Assembly: GCA_019638805.1 (NCBI GenBank)
Contig: JAHBTA010000003.1
Span: 186,001-250,000 of the forward strand
From: Microbacteriaceae bacterium
Lineage (GTDB): Bacteria > Actinomycetota > Actinomycetes > Actinomycetales > Microbacteriaceae
Direction: 5' to 3'
DNA length: 64,000 bases
In this document: in pieces, positions 54,634 through 62,994 of the stretch
Layout of the letters: each line of letters starts with the position of its first letter
Position numbering within the stretch: the first letter of the stretch is position 1
Translations under genes and position numbers: made by a program
Notes under the pieces: model-generated
What the model was told of the DNA's origin: nothing
Databases searched by the model: none
Seen by the model: the letters and a program-made list of their open reading frames with translations, nothing else

Positions 54634-55032
54634 ATGACCGAACCCGCTCAGCAGCCGGCCGCTCCGCAGCCGGCCGCACCGCTCACCGAGGCCGAGGACA
54701 AGCAGTGGGCCTCGTTCGCGCACCTCGGCGGCATCCTCGGCTTCATCCCGGCTCTGATCATCTGGCTCGTGTTCAAGGACCGCGGCGCCAAGACCAACGT
54801 CGAGGGCAAGGAGGCCCTCAACTTCCAGATCACCGTCGCCATCGCTCAGGTCGCCGCGTTCATCATCAACGCCATCCTGACCGCGGTGACCCTCGGGTTC
54901 TGGGGCCTCATCTCCTGGGTGCTCCCGCTGGGCATCTGGGTCCTCTCGCTGGTCTGGTCGATCATGGGCTTCCAGAAGGTCAACGCCGGCGGAAGCTACC
55001 GCTACCCGATCAACATCCGCTTCATCAAGTAG
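54634..55032 (+). CDS. DUF4870 membrane protein (first of two)
   Basis: 132-aa protein: Pro/Ala-rich N-terminus, then DKQWASFAHLGGILGFIPALIIWLVFKDRG, NFQITVAIAQVAAFIINAILT and a third hydrophobic segment ending YRYPINIRFIK. Three or four membrane helices. DUF4870/Tic20-like fold; function unknown. AAAGGT lies 12 bases before the ATG. A strong terminator follows, separating it from its paralogue. Confidence 0.85.
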   Translation: MTEPAQQPAAPQPAAPLTEAEDKQWASFAHLGGILGFIPALIIWLVFKDRGAKTNVEGKEALNFQITVAIAQVAAFIINAILTAVTLGFWGLISWVLPLGIWVLSLVWSIMGFQKVNAGGSYRYPINIRFIK

Positions 55033-55047
55033 CGGAACGAACGAGAG

Positions 55048-55080
55048 AGCGCCGGGCCCTGTGCCCGGCGCTTTCCGTTT
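55048..55080 (+). terminator. Rho-independent terminator after the first DUF4870 gene
   Basis: Perfect 10-base stem AGCGCCGGGC (55048-55057) with GCCCGGCGCT (55063-55072), five-base loop, followed by TTCCGTTT. Confidence 0.85.
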
Positions 55081-55108
55081 CACGGGTGCGTGTTCACGGG
55101 TGCGTGTT
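55081..55108. repeat. 14-base perfect tandem repeat upstream of second DUF4870 gene
   Basis: CACGGGTGCGTGTT occurs twice head to tail (55081-55094, 55095-55108), directly before the TTTAAT -10 box (55107-55112). It occupies the -35/spacer region. Confidence 0.9.
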
Positions 55109-55112
55109 TAAT
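55107..55112 (+). promoter_or_regulatory. -10 box of leaderless second DUF4870 gene
   Basis: TTTAAT, then GGCCGC, then the ATG at 55119. Confidence 0.55.
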
Positions 55113-55118
55113 GGCCGC

Positions 55119-55511
55119 ATGAGCGATCAGCCCGCAGGACCCGGCCCGTACCCGACACCCATGGCCGTGCCGCTCCGTCCGGACGAGGAGCGCAACATCG
55201 CGATGCTGTCGCACCTGATCTCACTCGTCGCGATCGTGCTCAGCGCATCCTGGGTCTCGGCGCTGATCTTCTATCTGATCTACAAGGATCGCGGTCCGTT
55301 CGTTCGCGCCCACACCGCGACCGAGTTGAACTTCCAGATCACGATGATCATCGCGGCGATCGCGGGCGCGATTCTGTCCATCGTGTTCATCGGCTTCATC
55401 GTCCTCATCGCCGTTCCGATCGTCATGATCGTGCTGGGCATCATCGCCACGATCAAGGCCAACAACGGGGAGTGGTACACCTACCCGATCGCCATTCGCT
55501 TCGTGCGCTGA
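55119..55511 (+). CDS. DUF4870 membrane protein (second of two)
   Basis: 130-aa paralogue of the preceding gene. RPDEERNIAMLSHLISLVAIVLSASWVSALIFYLIYKDRGPFV-like helices, then HTATELNFQITMIIAA and a third helix, ending WYTYPIAIRFVR. The shared KDRG, LNFQIT and YPI-IRF motifs prove the common family. Function unknown. It ends 11 bases from the convergent hemW stop. Confidence 0.85.
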   Translation: MSDQPAGPGPYPTPMAVPLRPDEERNIAMLSHLISLVAIVLSASWVSALIFYLIYKDRGPFVRAHTATELNFQITMIIAAIAGAILSIVFIGFIVLIAVPIVMIVLGIIATIKANNGEWYTYPIAIRFVR

Positions 55512-55522
55512 GCGGCGCCGGG

Positions 55523-56749
55523 TCACTCCGGGAGCAGCCGACGCACGACGGCGTCGGCCAGCAGCCGCCCGCGAAGGGTCAGCACCACCCGCCCCGCGAT
55601 GGCGGCCGCCCCCTCGACCAGGCCATCGGCGATGAGCCCGGCAATGGCGAGACGGCCCGCGTCATCGAGCACGCCCGTCGGCAGCCCCTCCACCAGGCGC
55701 ACCCGCAGCAGCACGTCCTCGACCCGTCGCGTATCCGGGTCCAGCGTCTCGCGGCCCACCGCGGGCGACTCACCGCGGGCGAGGCGCTCCGCATACGCGG
55801 CGGGATGCTTCGCGTTCCACCAGCGCACGCCCCCGACGTGACTGTGCGCGCCCGGGCCGATGCCCCACCAGTCCTGTCCGGTCCAGTACGTCAGGTTGTG
55901 CCGCGAGCGATGCGCAGGCTCGCGAGCCCAGTTGCTGACCTCGTACCAGGAGAAGCCCGCGGAGGCGAGAACCGCATCCGCCTGCTCGTACAGGTCGGCG
56001 GCGAGATCGTCGTCGGGGGTGGGCACCTCGCCACGGGCGATCTGGCGTGCGAGCTTCGTGCCGGGCTCGACGATCAGGGCGTAGGCGCTCAGGTGATCGG
56101 GCTGCTGCTCCAGCGCCAGGTCCAGGCTGCGCTGCCAGTCGGCCGCGGTCTCGCCCGGGGTGCCGTAGATGAGGTCGAGGCTGACCTGCAGCCCGGCCGC
56201 GCGCGCCCACCGCACGACCAGCGGAATGCGCTCGGGGTCGTGCGTGCGCTCGAGTGTCGCGAGCACGCGCGGCACGGCCGACTGCATCCCGAAGCTCACC
56301 CGGGTGAATCCCGCGTCGGCCAGAGCCGCGAGCGAGGCCTCGTCGACCGAGTCGGGGTTGGCCTCGGTCGTGACCTCCGCACCGGGCTCGATGCCCCAGG
56401 TGCCACGGACCCCCGACAGCATCTCGGCCAGGTCCGCCGCGGGGAGGATCGTCGGCGTGCCGCCCCCGAAGAAGACCGTGGACGCCGGGCGCGCAGGTGC
56501 GCCGGTGCGCTCGAGCACGCGCGCCGCGAAGCCCACCTCGGCGAGCGCCTGACCCGCATAGTCGGACTGGCGGACGCCCCGGATCTCCTCGGCCGTGTAG
56601 GTGTTGAAGTCGCAGTACCCGCAGCGCACCCGGCAGAACGGGACGTGCAGGTAGACGCCGAATGCGCGATCCGCCCAGCCGTCGACCGCGCTCGCCGGGA
56701 GCAGTCCGTCGGTCGGTGCGGGATCGGCGATCGGCAGCGCGGAGGGCAC
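55523..56749 (-). CDS. hemW: HemW-like radical SAM heme chaperone
   Basis: 408-aa radical SAM protein of the HemN/HemW group. Cluster motif YLHVPFCRVRCGYCDFNTYT (CxxxCxxC plus F), FFGGGTPTILPAADL, TTEANPDSVDEASLAAL, RVSFGMQSA, SLDLIYGTPGET. The length and HVPFC-RC-YC form with no HemN N-terminal extension fit HemW, a heme chaperone, not coproporphyrinogen oxidase. GTG start overlaps the DUF2510 gene's TAG by one base. Normal neighbour of lepA and hrcA. Confidence 0.93.
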   Translation of the reverse strand: MPSALPIADPAPTDGLLPASAVDGWADRAFGVYLHVPFCRVRCGYCDFNTYTAEEIRGVRQSDYAGQALAEVGFAARVLERTGAPARPASTVFFGGGTPTILPAADLAEMLSGVRGTWGIEPGAEVTTEANPDSVDEASLAALADAGFTRVSFGMQSAVPRVLATLERTHDPERIPLVVRWARAAGLQVSLDLIYGTPGETAADWQRSLDLALEQQPDHLSAYALIVEPGTKLARQIARGEVPTPDDDLAADLYEQADAVLASAGFSWYEVSNWAREPAHRSRHNLTYWTGQDWWGIGPGAHSHVGGVRWWNAKHPAAYAERLARGESPAVGRETLDPDTRRVEDVLLRVRLVEGLPTGVLDDAGRLAIAGLIADGLVEGAAAIAGRVVLTLRGRLLADAVVRRLLPE

Positions 56750-57378
56750 TACGAGGTCACGTAACCCGGCATCGCGGCGAATATCTGATTCATGAGCACG
56801 ACGGTCCACACCAGCGACGCCACGATGACGATGGCGTATGCCACGATCGCGACGACGGTCGGCAGGAACCCGCCTCCGGTGCGCCGCTTCACGACCACAC
56901 CGCGACCGATCGGGTACACGATGCCGGCACCCGCGAGCACGAAGAACCCGAACGCCCAGTGGAAGGGCGTAGGAACCCCGCGGGCTTTGAGGGCGCGCCA
57001 GTCGAGGTAGCCGAAGACGATGGTGGCGATCGTCACTCCCCAGCCGAGGACCGTCGCGATCAGGTAGCCGGGGGTGAACAGGGACGCCATGGCGGTGGGT
57101 GAGCCGGGGTTGGCCAGCGAACTCTCTACGTACCCGCTCACGTCGATCAGGAAGATCGCGGGGATGCTCAGAAGGGGCAGCAGCGCGACGAGCCAGATCC
57201 AGACCGTGCCGGTCTTCGTGCCGTCGGGAGCCTTCGCCGCCTGCACGGGCTGATAGGCGGATGCCGTGGAGACCGCCGTGTGCTCCGTCCAGCGGGTGCC
57301 GTCCCACCAGCGCTGACCGCCGGGGGCGTTGGCGTCGGGATACCATCCGGGTGCGGCCTGGCCGCTCTGCTCGCTCAC
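56749..57378 (-). CDS. DUF2510-containing membrane protein
   Basis: 209-aa protein: N-terminal DUF2510 motif APGWYPDANAPGGQRWWDGTRWTEH, then four hydrophobic segments (around residues 57-80, 100-125, 140-160, 172-200). DUF2510 is an actinobacterial WW-like module of unknown role. GTG start; a TAGACT box ends six bases upstream. Confidence 0.85.
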   Translation of the reverse strand: MSEQSGQAAPGWYPDANAPGGQRWWDGTRWTEHTAVSTASAYQPVQAAKAPDGTKTGTVWIWLVALLPLLSIPAIFLIDVSGYVESSLANPGSPTAMASLFTPGYLIATVLGWGVTIATIVFGYLDWRALKARGVPTPFHWAFGFFVLAGAGIVYPIGRGVVVKRRTGGGFLPTVVAIVAYAIVIVASLVWTVVLMNQIFAAMPGYVTS

Positions 57379-57384
57379 GCGGTC

Positions 57385-57390
57385 AGTCTA
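57385..57390 (-). promoter_or_regulatory. -10 box of leaderless DUF2510 gene promoter
   Basis: TAGACT on the minus strand, then GACCGC, then GTG. It overlaps the stop of the DUF1990 gene. Confidence 0.5.
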
Positions 57391-58059
57391 GGCCGCGGGC
57401 CCCGTGGAGTCCTCGTCATCGATCGGTCCCGCGAGCGAACGCTCGTACCGGCTCTGGTACACCTCCTGCAGGAAACGCAGAACCGGATACCCCACCCAGT
57501 AGATCCACGCCGACGGCCGGGAGAACGACCGCTGGATCAGCCACACCGAGTCGTCGTCCCGGTACTCCACCGCGAAGGCCGCCTCGCCGGACTCCGGGTG
57601 CCCCGGGAGCGTGCCGTACGCGAAGCCCTTGCGCAGCGGCTCGTCGATCACGTACACCACGCGCGCGGGGAGCCGGAGCGGGAACCAGGGGAACCCCAGG
57701 AGCACGGTGTCCCCTGGACCGAGGAGCGCGCCGCCGTCGGGTGCGTAGGCGACCTCCCCCTGGCTGCCGTCGGGCGGAATGGGCGTGCCGTCCGGCTGGA
57801 ACGCGATCGGGCGGTAGGGGGCGTCCGTCGCCTCTGCGGGGGCCTCGAGCGGCGTCACCCGGATGCCGGCGCGCCGCTGCACGCACCAGGTCATGACCTC
57901 GAGGGCGGCGTGCTCCCAGCGCGCGCGGCCGTGGCCGATGCGCGCGCGGCGCTCCGTCGGACGGTAGCCCCGCGGGGGGAAGCTCATCAGGTCGGGTGCC
58001 TGCGTGGCGCCCACCGCGCCATAGGTGACGGGCTGCTGCCAGAGCGCCGCCGCATCCAC
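57388..58059 (-). CDS. DUF1990 family protein
   Basis: 223-aa protein of the DUF1990 family, function unknown. Seen: VTYGAVGATQAPDLMSFPPRGYRP, IGHGRARWEHAALEVMTW, the GFAYGTLPGHPESGEAAFAVEYRDDDSVWL core and a C-terminal helix (LRFLQEVYQSRYERSL). The core pattern is diagnostic. The GTG start shares one base with the lepA stop (TAGTG), so it is coupled to lepA. Confidence 0.87.
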   Translation of the reverse strand: MDAAALWQQPVTYGAVGATQAPDLMSFPPRGYRPTERRARIGHGRARWEHAALEVMTWCVQRRAGIRVTPLEAPAEATDAPYRPIAFQPDGTPIPPDGSQGEVAYAPDGGALLGPGDTVLLGFPWFPLRLPARVVYVIDEPLRKGFAYGTLPGHPESGEAAFAVEYRDDDSVWLIQRSFSRPSAWIYWVGYPVLRFLQEVYQSRYERSLAGPIDDEDSTGPAA

Positions 58060-59915
58060 TATTTCTTGTCCTTCTTGGACTCGACGTCGCCCGAGAGCGC
58101 GGCGATGAAAGCCTCCTGGGGGACCTCGACGCGCCCGACCATCTTCATGCGCTTCTTGCCCTCCTTCTGCTTCTCGAGCAGCTTGCGCTTGCGGGTGATG
58201 TCGCCGCCGTAGCACTTCGCGAGGACATCCTTGCGCATGGCGCGGATGTTCTCGCGGGCGATGATCCGCGCTCCGATCGCGGCCTGGATGGGAACCTCGA
58301 ACTGCTGGCGGGGGATCAGCTTGCGGAGCCGCTCGGTCATCATCGTGCCGTACGCATAGGCCTTGTCGCGGTGCACGATCGCGCTGAACGCGTCGACCGT
58401 CTCGCCCTGCAACAGGATGTCGACCTTCACCAGGTCGGCCTCCTGCGTTCCGGCGGGCTCGTAGTCCAGGCTCGCGTAGCCCTGCGTGCGGGACTTCAGC
58501 TGATCGAAGAAGTCGAACACGATCTCGCCCAGAGGCATCGTGTAGTGCAGCTCGACGCGGTCCTCGCCGAGGTAGTCCATGCCGTTCATGGTGCCGCGGC
58601 GGGACTGGCACAGCTCCATGATCGTGCCCACGTAGTCCTTGGGGGCGAGGATCGACGCCTTCACGGTGGGCTCCTCCACCGCGGCGATCTTGGTGCCGGT
58701 CGGGAACTCGCTCGGGTTGGTCACGGTGTGCCGCTTGCGGTCCTCGGTCGTGACCTCGTAGATCACACTGGGCGCGGTCGTGATGAGGTCGAGGTCGAAC
58801 TCGCGCTGGAGGCGCTCGGTCACGATCTCCAGGTGCAGCAGGCCCAGGAATCCGCAGCGGAAGCCGAACCCGAGCGCGACCGAGGTCTCCGGTTCGTAGT
58901 TGAGGGCGGCATCCGAGAGCTTGAGCTTGTCCAGCGCGTCGCGCAGGTCCGGGTAGTCGCTGCCGTCGATCGGGTAGATGCCCGAGAACACCATGGGCAG
59001 CGGTTCGGTGTAGCCGGGCAGCGCGTCGGCGGCCGGCTTCGTCGCCGTGGTCACGGTGTCGCCCACCTTGGACTGGCGGACGTCCTTGACGCCCGTGATC
59101 AGGTAGCCGACCTCGCCCACGCCGAGCCCCTGCGACGGGGTCGGCTCGGGACTCGAAACCCCGATCTCGAGGATGTCGTGGGTCGCCTTCGTGGACATCA
59201 TCTGGATGCGCTCCCGCGGCTGCAATCTGCCGTCGACCATGCGCACGTAGGTGACCACGCCGCGGTAGGAGTCGTACACGGAGTCGAAGATCATCGCGCG
59301 GGCGGGCGCGCCGGCGTCGCCGACCGGCGCAGGGATGCGTTCGACCACGCGGTCCAGCAGGGCCTCGACGCCCTCGCCGGTCTTGCCGGACACGCGCAGC
59401 ACGTCGTCGGGCGAGCCGCCGATGAGCTGCGCGAGCTCGCGGCTGTACTTCTCGGGGTCGGCCGCGGGCAGGTCGATCTTGTTGAGCACCGGGATGATCT
59501 CGAGGTCGTTGTCGAGGGCCAGGTACAGATTGGCGAGGGTCTGCGCCTCGATGCCCTGGGCGGCATCCACGAGCAGGATCGCGCCCTCGCAGGCGGCGAG
59601 CGAGCGCGAGACCTCGTAGGTGAAGTCGACGTGGCCGGGGGTGTCGATCATGTTGAGGGCATACGTGCCGTCGGCGGTCGCCCACGGCATGCGCACGGCC
59701 TGCGATTTGATCGTGATGCCGCGCTCGCGCTCGATGTCCATGCGGTCGAGGTACTGCGCGCGCATGTCGCGGTCGGACACGACGCCGGTGATCTGCAGCA
59801 TGCGGTCGGCCAGGGTCGACTTGCCGTGGTCGATGTGGGCGATGATGCAGAAATTGCGGATGCGCGACGGGTCGGTGGCAGCCGGGGCGAGGGGCTGCGA
59901 GGCGCGCGGAGACAT
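58059..59915 (-). CDS. lepA: Elongation factor 4 (LepA)
   Basis: 618-aa translational GTPase. G1 [15 protein letters not shown], switch [14 protein letters not shown]3 [29 protein letters not shown]4 NKIDLP, then domain II, the EF-G-like domains ([19 protein letters not shown]) and the LepA-specific C-terminal domain rich in Lys. Start ATG at 59915 chosen from the family N-terminus. Acts on ribosomes or in 30S assembly. Confidence 0.97.
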   Translation of the reverse strand: MSPRASQPLAPAATDPSRIRNFCIIAHIDHGKSTLADRMLQITGVVSDRDMRAQYLDRMDIERERGITIKSQAVRMPWATADGTYALNMIDTPGHVDFTYEVSRSLAACEGAILLVDAAQGIEAQTLANLYLALDNDLEIIPVLNKIDLPAADPEKYSRELAQLIGGSPDDVLRVSGKTGEGVEALLDRVVERIPAPVGDAGAPARAMIFDSVYDSYRGVVTYVRMVDGRLQPRERIQMMSTKATHDILEIGVSSPEPTPSQGLGVGEVGYLITGVKDVRQSKVGDTVTTATKPAADALPGYTEPLPMVFSGIYPIDGSDYPDLRDALDKLKLSDAALNYEPETSVALGFGFRCGFLGLLHLEIVTERLQREFDLDLITTAPSVIYEVTTEDRKRHTVTNPSEFPTGTKIAAVEEPTVKASILAPKDYVGTIMELCQSRRGTMNGMDYLGEDRVELHYTMPLGEIVFDFFDQLKSRTQGYASLDYEPAGTQEADLVKVDILLQGETVDAFSAIVHRDKAYAYGTMMTERLRKLIPRQQFEVPIQAAIGARIIARENIRAMRKDVLAKCYGGDITRKRKLLEKQKEGKKRMKMVGRVEVPQEAFIAALSGDVESKKDKK

Positions 59916-59958
59916 GTCGTGCCATTCTCCCATGCGCGTGCGCGGGATTCCGACGCGA

Positions 59959-59995
59959 GAGGGCCCTCGAACCCGCTACGCGGACGAGGGCCCTC
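59959..59995 (-). terminator. Hairpin after the DUF4190-like gene
   Basis: Perfect 11-base stem GAGGGCCCTCG (59959-59969) with CGAGGGCCCTC (59985-59995), 15-base loop, 21 bases after the small membrane-protein stop and before lepA. U-run weak. Confidence 0.6.
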
Positions 59996-60016
59996 CCCGG
60001 TCGGAGTCGTGCGCGA

Positions 60017-60370
60017 TCAGCGGTTCCAGACGTCCCAGAGGCCGATGTTCGCGAAGTCCCAGGGCGTGACAACCCCCCAGAACGCGAGCGGGGCGAACAG
60101 CGTGAGGCCGATGATCCCCAGCAGGATGCCGCCGAAGACTCCGACGAAGCCGAGCACGAGACCCCAGTTCGCCATGAGCCGGGCGGCGGGTTCCTTGCTG
60201 CGGGCGACGAAGCCGATGACCACGGCGACGACCGAGAGGAGCCACTGGCCGAGGACGATCCCGGTGATGCCCAGGACGAGCGCCGTGATGCTGAACCCGT
60301 TGGTGGTCGCGGCCGGCGCGGGCGCCGCGATCGCGGGAGTGTCGGTGGGGTTGGAGGTCGTGGTTGCCAT
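60017..60370 (-). CDS. Small DUF4190-like membrane protein
   Basis: 117-aa protein: Thr/Ala/Pro-rich start, then NGFSITALVLGITGIVLGQWLLSVV and a second helix pair (WGLVLGFVGVFGGILLGIIGL). Resembles DUF4190 proteins; function unknown. A TAGCCT box precedes the ATG by six bases. Bounded downstream by a hairpin, so a single-gene unit. Confidence 0.75.
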   Translation of the reverse strand: MATTTSNPTDTPAIAAPAPAATTNGFSITALVLGITGIVLGQWLLSVVAVVIGFVARSKEPAARLMANWGLVLGFVGVFGGILLGIIGLTLFAPLAFWGVVTPWDFANIGLWDVWNR

Positions 60371-60376
60371 GACTCC

Positions 60377-60382
60377 AGGCTA
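60377..60382 (-). promoter_or_regulatory. -10 box of the small membrane protein gene
   Basis: TAGCCT on the minus strand, then GGAGTC and the ATG. Confidence 0.5.
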
Positions 60383-60410
60383 GGAATCCCGGGCCGGCCC
60401 GCCCATGGGG

Positions 60411-61358
60411 TTACCCCCCGGATCTCGCGGGGGCGGGCTCCGGCCGGAGGATGTCGCGCAGGGCGCCCTCGAGGTCGGGGAACGCGAACTCGAACCCCGC
60501 GTCGAGCAGGCGCTTCGGCAGCACCCACCGGCTCTTGAGGATGAGCTCGGTCTCGGTGCGCATCGCCAGCGCGCCCAGCTCGAGTGCGAAACGGGGCAGC
60601 GGGATGCCGACGGGCACCCCGAGGACGCGCCGGATCGTGGCCATCACCTCGCGATTCGTCGAGGGGTTGGGGCTCGCGATGTTGACCGGGCCGTCGAGGT
60701 CGCTCGTCTCGAGGAACCTCATGGCCCGGTAGACGTCGTCCAGGTGCACCCAGCTGAAGCGCTGCCGGCCGCCGTGCAGTCCGGCGCCGCGGTTGCTCGG
60801 GCCTCCGAGTTGCGGTCCGCCCAGCCCGAATCGCGCGAGCATCGCGAGCGGGGTGAGCGCCGATCCGCGCCCGAGGGTGATCGCGGTGCGCATCGCGACC
60901 TGACGCACGCCCTCACGCGCCGCGTCGAAGAACATGCGCTCCCAGCTCGTCGCCACCTCGACCGAGAAGCCGTGCCCGAGTTCGCCGTCGGCCTCGGTCT
61001 GCGGCCCGTCGTCGGCGTGCCGGTAGATCGTGGCGGTGCTCGCGTTGAGCCACACGGGCGGCGGAGCGTCCACCTGGGCCACCGCGCGACCCAGTTCGGC
61101 GGTGGTCTCGAGGCGCGAGCGGAAGATCTCGGCCTTGTTGCGGTCGTTGTAGCGGCAGTCGACGCTCTTGCCGGCCAGGTTGACCAGCACGTCGGCGCCG
61201 TCGACCAGTCGCGCGATCGCGGCCGCATCACCCCAGACCGCGTCGGCGTCGCGTCGGCCAACGGTCTGGACGGTGTCGCCCTCGGCGCGGTACAGCTCGG
61301 CGAACCTGGTGCCCATGAAGCCGTGCGCCCCGGCGATCACGATGCAACGGGGAGCCAT
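60411..61358 (-). CDS. TIGR01777-family NAD-dependent epimerase/dehydratase-like protein
   Basis: 315-aa extended-SDR-like protein (YfcH group). Rossmann motif IVIAGAHGFMGTRFAELY, DVLVNLAGKSVDCRYNDRNKAEI, NASTATIY, ATSWERMF, and a C-terminal DUF1731 part (LPRFALELGALAMRTETELILKSRWVLP). Function unknown in the family. TAGCCT lies six bases before the ATG. Divergent from rpsT. Confidence 0.87.
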   Translation of the reverse strand: MAPRCIVIAGAHGFMGTRFAELYRAEGDTVQTVGRRDADAVWGDAAAIARLVDGADVLVNLAGKSVDCRYNDRNKAEIFRSRLETTAELGRAVAQVDAPPPVWLNASTATIYRHADDGPQTEADGELGHGFSVEVATSWERMFFDAAREGVRQVAMRTAITLGRGSALTPLAMLARFGLGGPQLGGPSNRGAGLHGGRQRFSWVHLDDVYRAMRFLETSDLDGPVNIASPNPSTNREVMATIRRVLGVPVGIPLPRFALELGALAMRTETELILKSRWVLPKRLLDAGFEFAFPDLEGALRDILRPEPAPARSGG

Positions 61359-61364
61359 ACCGCC

Positions 61365-61370
61365 AGGCTA
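61365..61370 (-). promoter_or_regulatory. -10 box of TIGR01777 gene
   Basis: TAGCCT on the minus strand, then GGCGGT and the ATG. Confidence 0.5.
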
Positions 61371-61438
61371 TCCCGGCTCTCGCTGTCCCGGCTCTCGGCG
61401 GCCCGCGTCCCGGTGACTCGCCGCCGCCTGGGCCGCTC

Positions 61439-61447
61439 TGGTATCGT
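61439..61447 (+). promoter_or_regulatory. Extended -10 promoter of rpsT
   Basis: TGG-TATCGT, an extended -10, about 100 bases upstream of the rpsT ATG. The leader between (61448-61546) contains small hairpins (GCGTGTGG/CCACGC) and no ORF; S20 genes are often autoregulated at this level. Confidence 0.45.
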
Positions 61448-61546
61448 TGACCCTCGGTTTGCGTGTGGTTCCCTCCACGCGATTCGCGTCGGCGTCCCTC
61501 TACCGCCTGCGCAGACATCCACTCGATCAACACAGAAGGCACACGC

Positions 61547-61807
61547 ATGGCGAACATCAAGTCGCAGATCAAGCGCATCGGCACCAACAAGAAGGCGCAG
61601 GAGCGCAACAAGGCCGTCAAGAGCGAGCTCAAGACCGCCATCCGCACCACGCGCGAGGCGATCGCGGCCGGCGACAAGAAGAAGGCCGCCGCGGCCCTCC
61701 AGCTGGCCACCAAGAAGCTCGACAAGGCCACCAGCAAGGGCGTCATCCACGCCAACCAGGCCGCGAACCGCAAGAGCGCGATCGCGAAGCAGGTCGCCGC
61801 GCTCTGA
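61547..61807 (+). CDS. rpsT: 30S ribosomal protein S20
   Basis: 86-aa, very Lys/Ala-rich: [55 protein letters not shown]. Complete and normal. Start at 61547 matches the family; GAAGG is 8 bases upstream. Convergent with holA, with a tandem repeat in the 84-base gap. Confidence 0.97.
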   Translation: MANIKSQIKRIGTNKKAQERNKAVKSELKTAIRTTREAIAAGDKKKAAAALQLATKKLDKATSKGVIHANQAANRKSAIAKQVAAL

Positions 61808-61827
61808 GGCGAGGCACCCAGAGGCGC

Positions 61828-61903
61828 GTGCTCAGCCGCGACGGCGCAGTGCCCTTTGTGCTCAGCCGCGACGGCGCAGCACCTTCTGGGCTCAGCCGCG
61901 ACG
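61828..61903. repeat. 30-base tandem repeat at the holA 3' end
   Basis: GTGCTCAGCCGCGACGGCGCAG occurs at 61828-61849 and 61858-61879 (30-base period) and a third copy, GGGCTCAGCCGCGACG, at 61888-61903 overlaps the last codons and stop of holA. The repeated unit thus copies the holA end (Arg-Arg-Gly-stop) twice downstream. Confidence 0.85.
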
Positions 61904-62905
61904 ACTGAGCTGCTCGACGAGCCGCTCGAGGGCGTAGACCGGGTCACGGCCACCGCCCTTGACCTGGGCGTCGGTCTCCGCCAGAGCCTCGATCGCGCGC
62001 CCGAGCCCCTCGTCGGTCCAGCCCCGGAGATCGCGGGCCGCGCGCTCCACCTGCCACGGAGCCAGCCCGAAGCGCTTGGCCAGCTCGGCCGCGCTGCCCC
62101 GTGCGCCCGCGACCTTGGCCATGGTGCGGACCTTGCTCGCAATCGCGGCGATCATCGGCACCGGGTCGGCGCCCGACGCCAGGGCGTGCCGGAGCAGACC
62201 CAGCGCCTCGCCATGCCGGCCGGCGATCGCGGCATCCGCGACCGCGAACGCACTGGTCTCGACCCGGCCGCCGTAGTAGGTCGCGACGATCTGCTCGGTG
62301 ATCTCCTCCGCCGAGTCGGCCAGCAGCTGACGGCAGGCCGCGGCCAGCTCGGCCAGGTCCTCCGAGAACGCGTTCACGAGAGCGCGCTGCGCGCCCGGCG
62401 CGATCCGGCGCCTCGCCGCAGCGAACTCGGTGCGCACGAAGTCGAGCTTGTCGGAGTCGCGCTTGAGCTCGGCGCACACCACCTCGATGCCGCCGCCGGA
62501 GCCTGCGCGCACGGCGTCGAGCAGCTTCTTGCCGCGCACACCACCCGCGTGCCGCAGGACGAGGCAGGTGTCGTCGGCCACCGCATCCAGGTAGGCCAGC
62601 GCATCGTCGAGGAAGGCGTCACTGCTGCGCTCGACGCCGTCGACCCGGATGAAACGGGGCTCGCCGAACAGGCTCGGGCTGGCCAGCGTGAGCAGTTCGC
62701 CCGGCGCGTACCCCGCGGCGTCGAGCTCGGAGACCTCGAGGGTCGGATCCTCCGCGCGCAGGGTGTCGCGCAGCAGGCGGATCGCCCGGTCGGCCAGCAC
62801 CTGCTCGCCGCCCGAGACCAGGACGACGGGGGCGGGGCGGATGGCGTCCCAGCTCAGCTGCGGGATCGCCGCCTTCGCGGGTGCGCGCTTCGCCGGTGCC
62901 GCCAT
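61892..62905 (-). CDS. holA: DNA polymerase III subunit delta
   Basis: 337-aa clamp-loader delta subunit, opens the beta clamp. Seen: PVVLVSGGEQVLADRAIRLL, LDAAGYAPGELLTLASPSLFGEPRFIRVDGV, LDFVRTEFAAARRRIAPGAQRALV, ITEQIVATYYGGRVETSAFAVADA, MIAAIASKVRTMAKV and FGLAPWQVERAARDLRGW. Start at 62905 chosen because longer in-frame starts enter the comEC 3' region; a GGGAG lies upstream. TAGGCT about 19 bases before may be its -10 box. Confidence 0.93.
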   Translation of the reverse strand: MAAPAKRAPAKAAIPQLSWDAIRPAPVVLVSGGEQVLADRAIRLLRDTLRAEDPTLEVSELDAAGYAPGELLTLASPSLFGEPRFIRVDGVERSSDAFLDDALAYLDAVADDTCLVLRHAGGVRGKKLLDAVRAGSGGGIEVVCAELKRDSDKLDFVRTEFAAARRRIAPGAQRALVNAFSEDLAELAAACRQLLADSAEEITEQIVATYYGGRVETSAFAVADAAIAGRHGEALGLLRHALASGADPVPMIAAIASKVRTMAKVAGARGSAAELAKRFGLAPWQVERAARDLRGWTDEGLGRAIEALAETDAQVKGGGRDPVYALERLVEQLSRRG

Positions 62906-62994
62906 GAGTCTCCCTTCCCGCCCCAGCCTAGGGCGCGCCCCGGACGCCCGGCGCCGACGTCCGGCGCCTCGCCAGGCGCCCCTCCCGGGAACAC

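Noticed and set aside
55523-56749. Oxygen-independent coproporphyrinogen oxidase HemN
   Set aside because: The protein is HemW-sized, begins right at YLHVPFC without the HemN N-terminal extension, and sits in the lepA-hrcA context of HemW.
61828-61903. Possible CRISPR or IS end
   Set aside because: The 30-base units are contiguous, and the repeated core is the holA 3' end; no target duplication or transposase.
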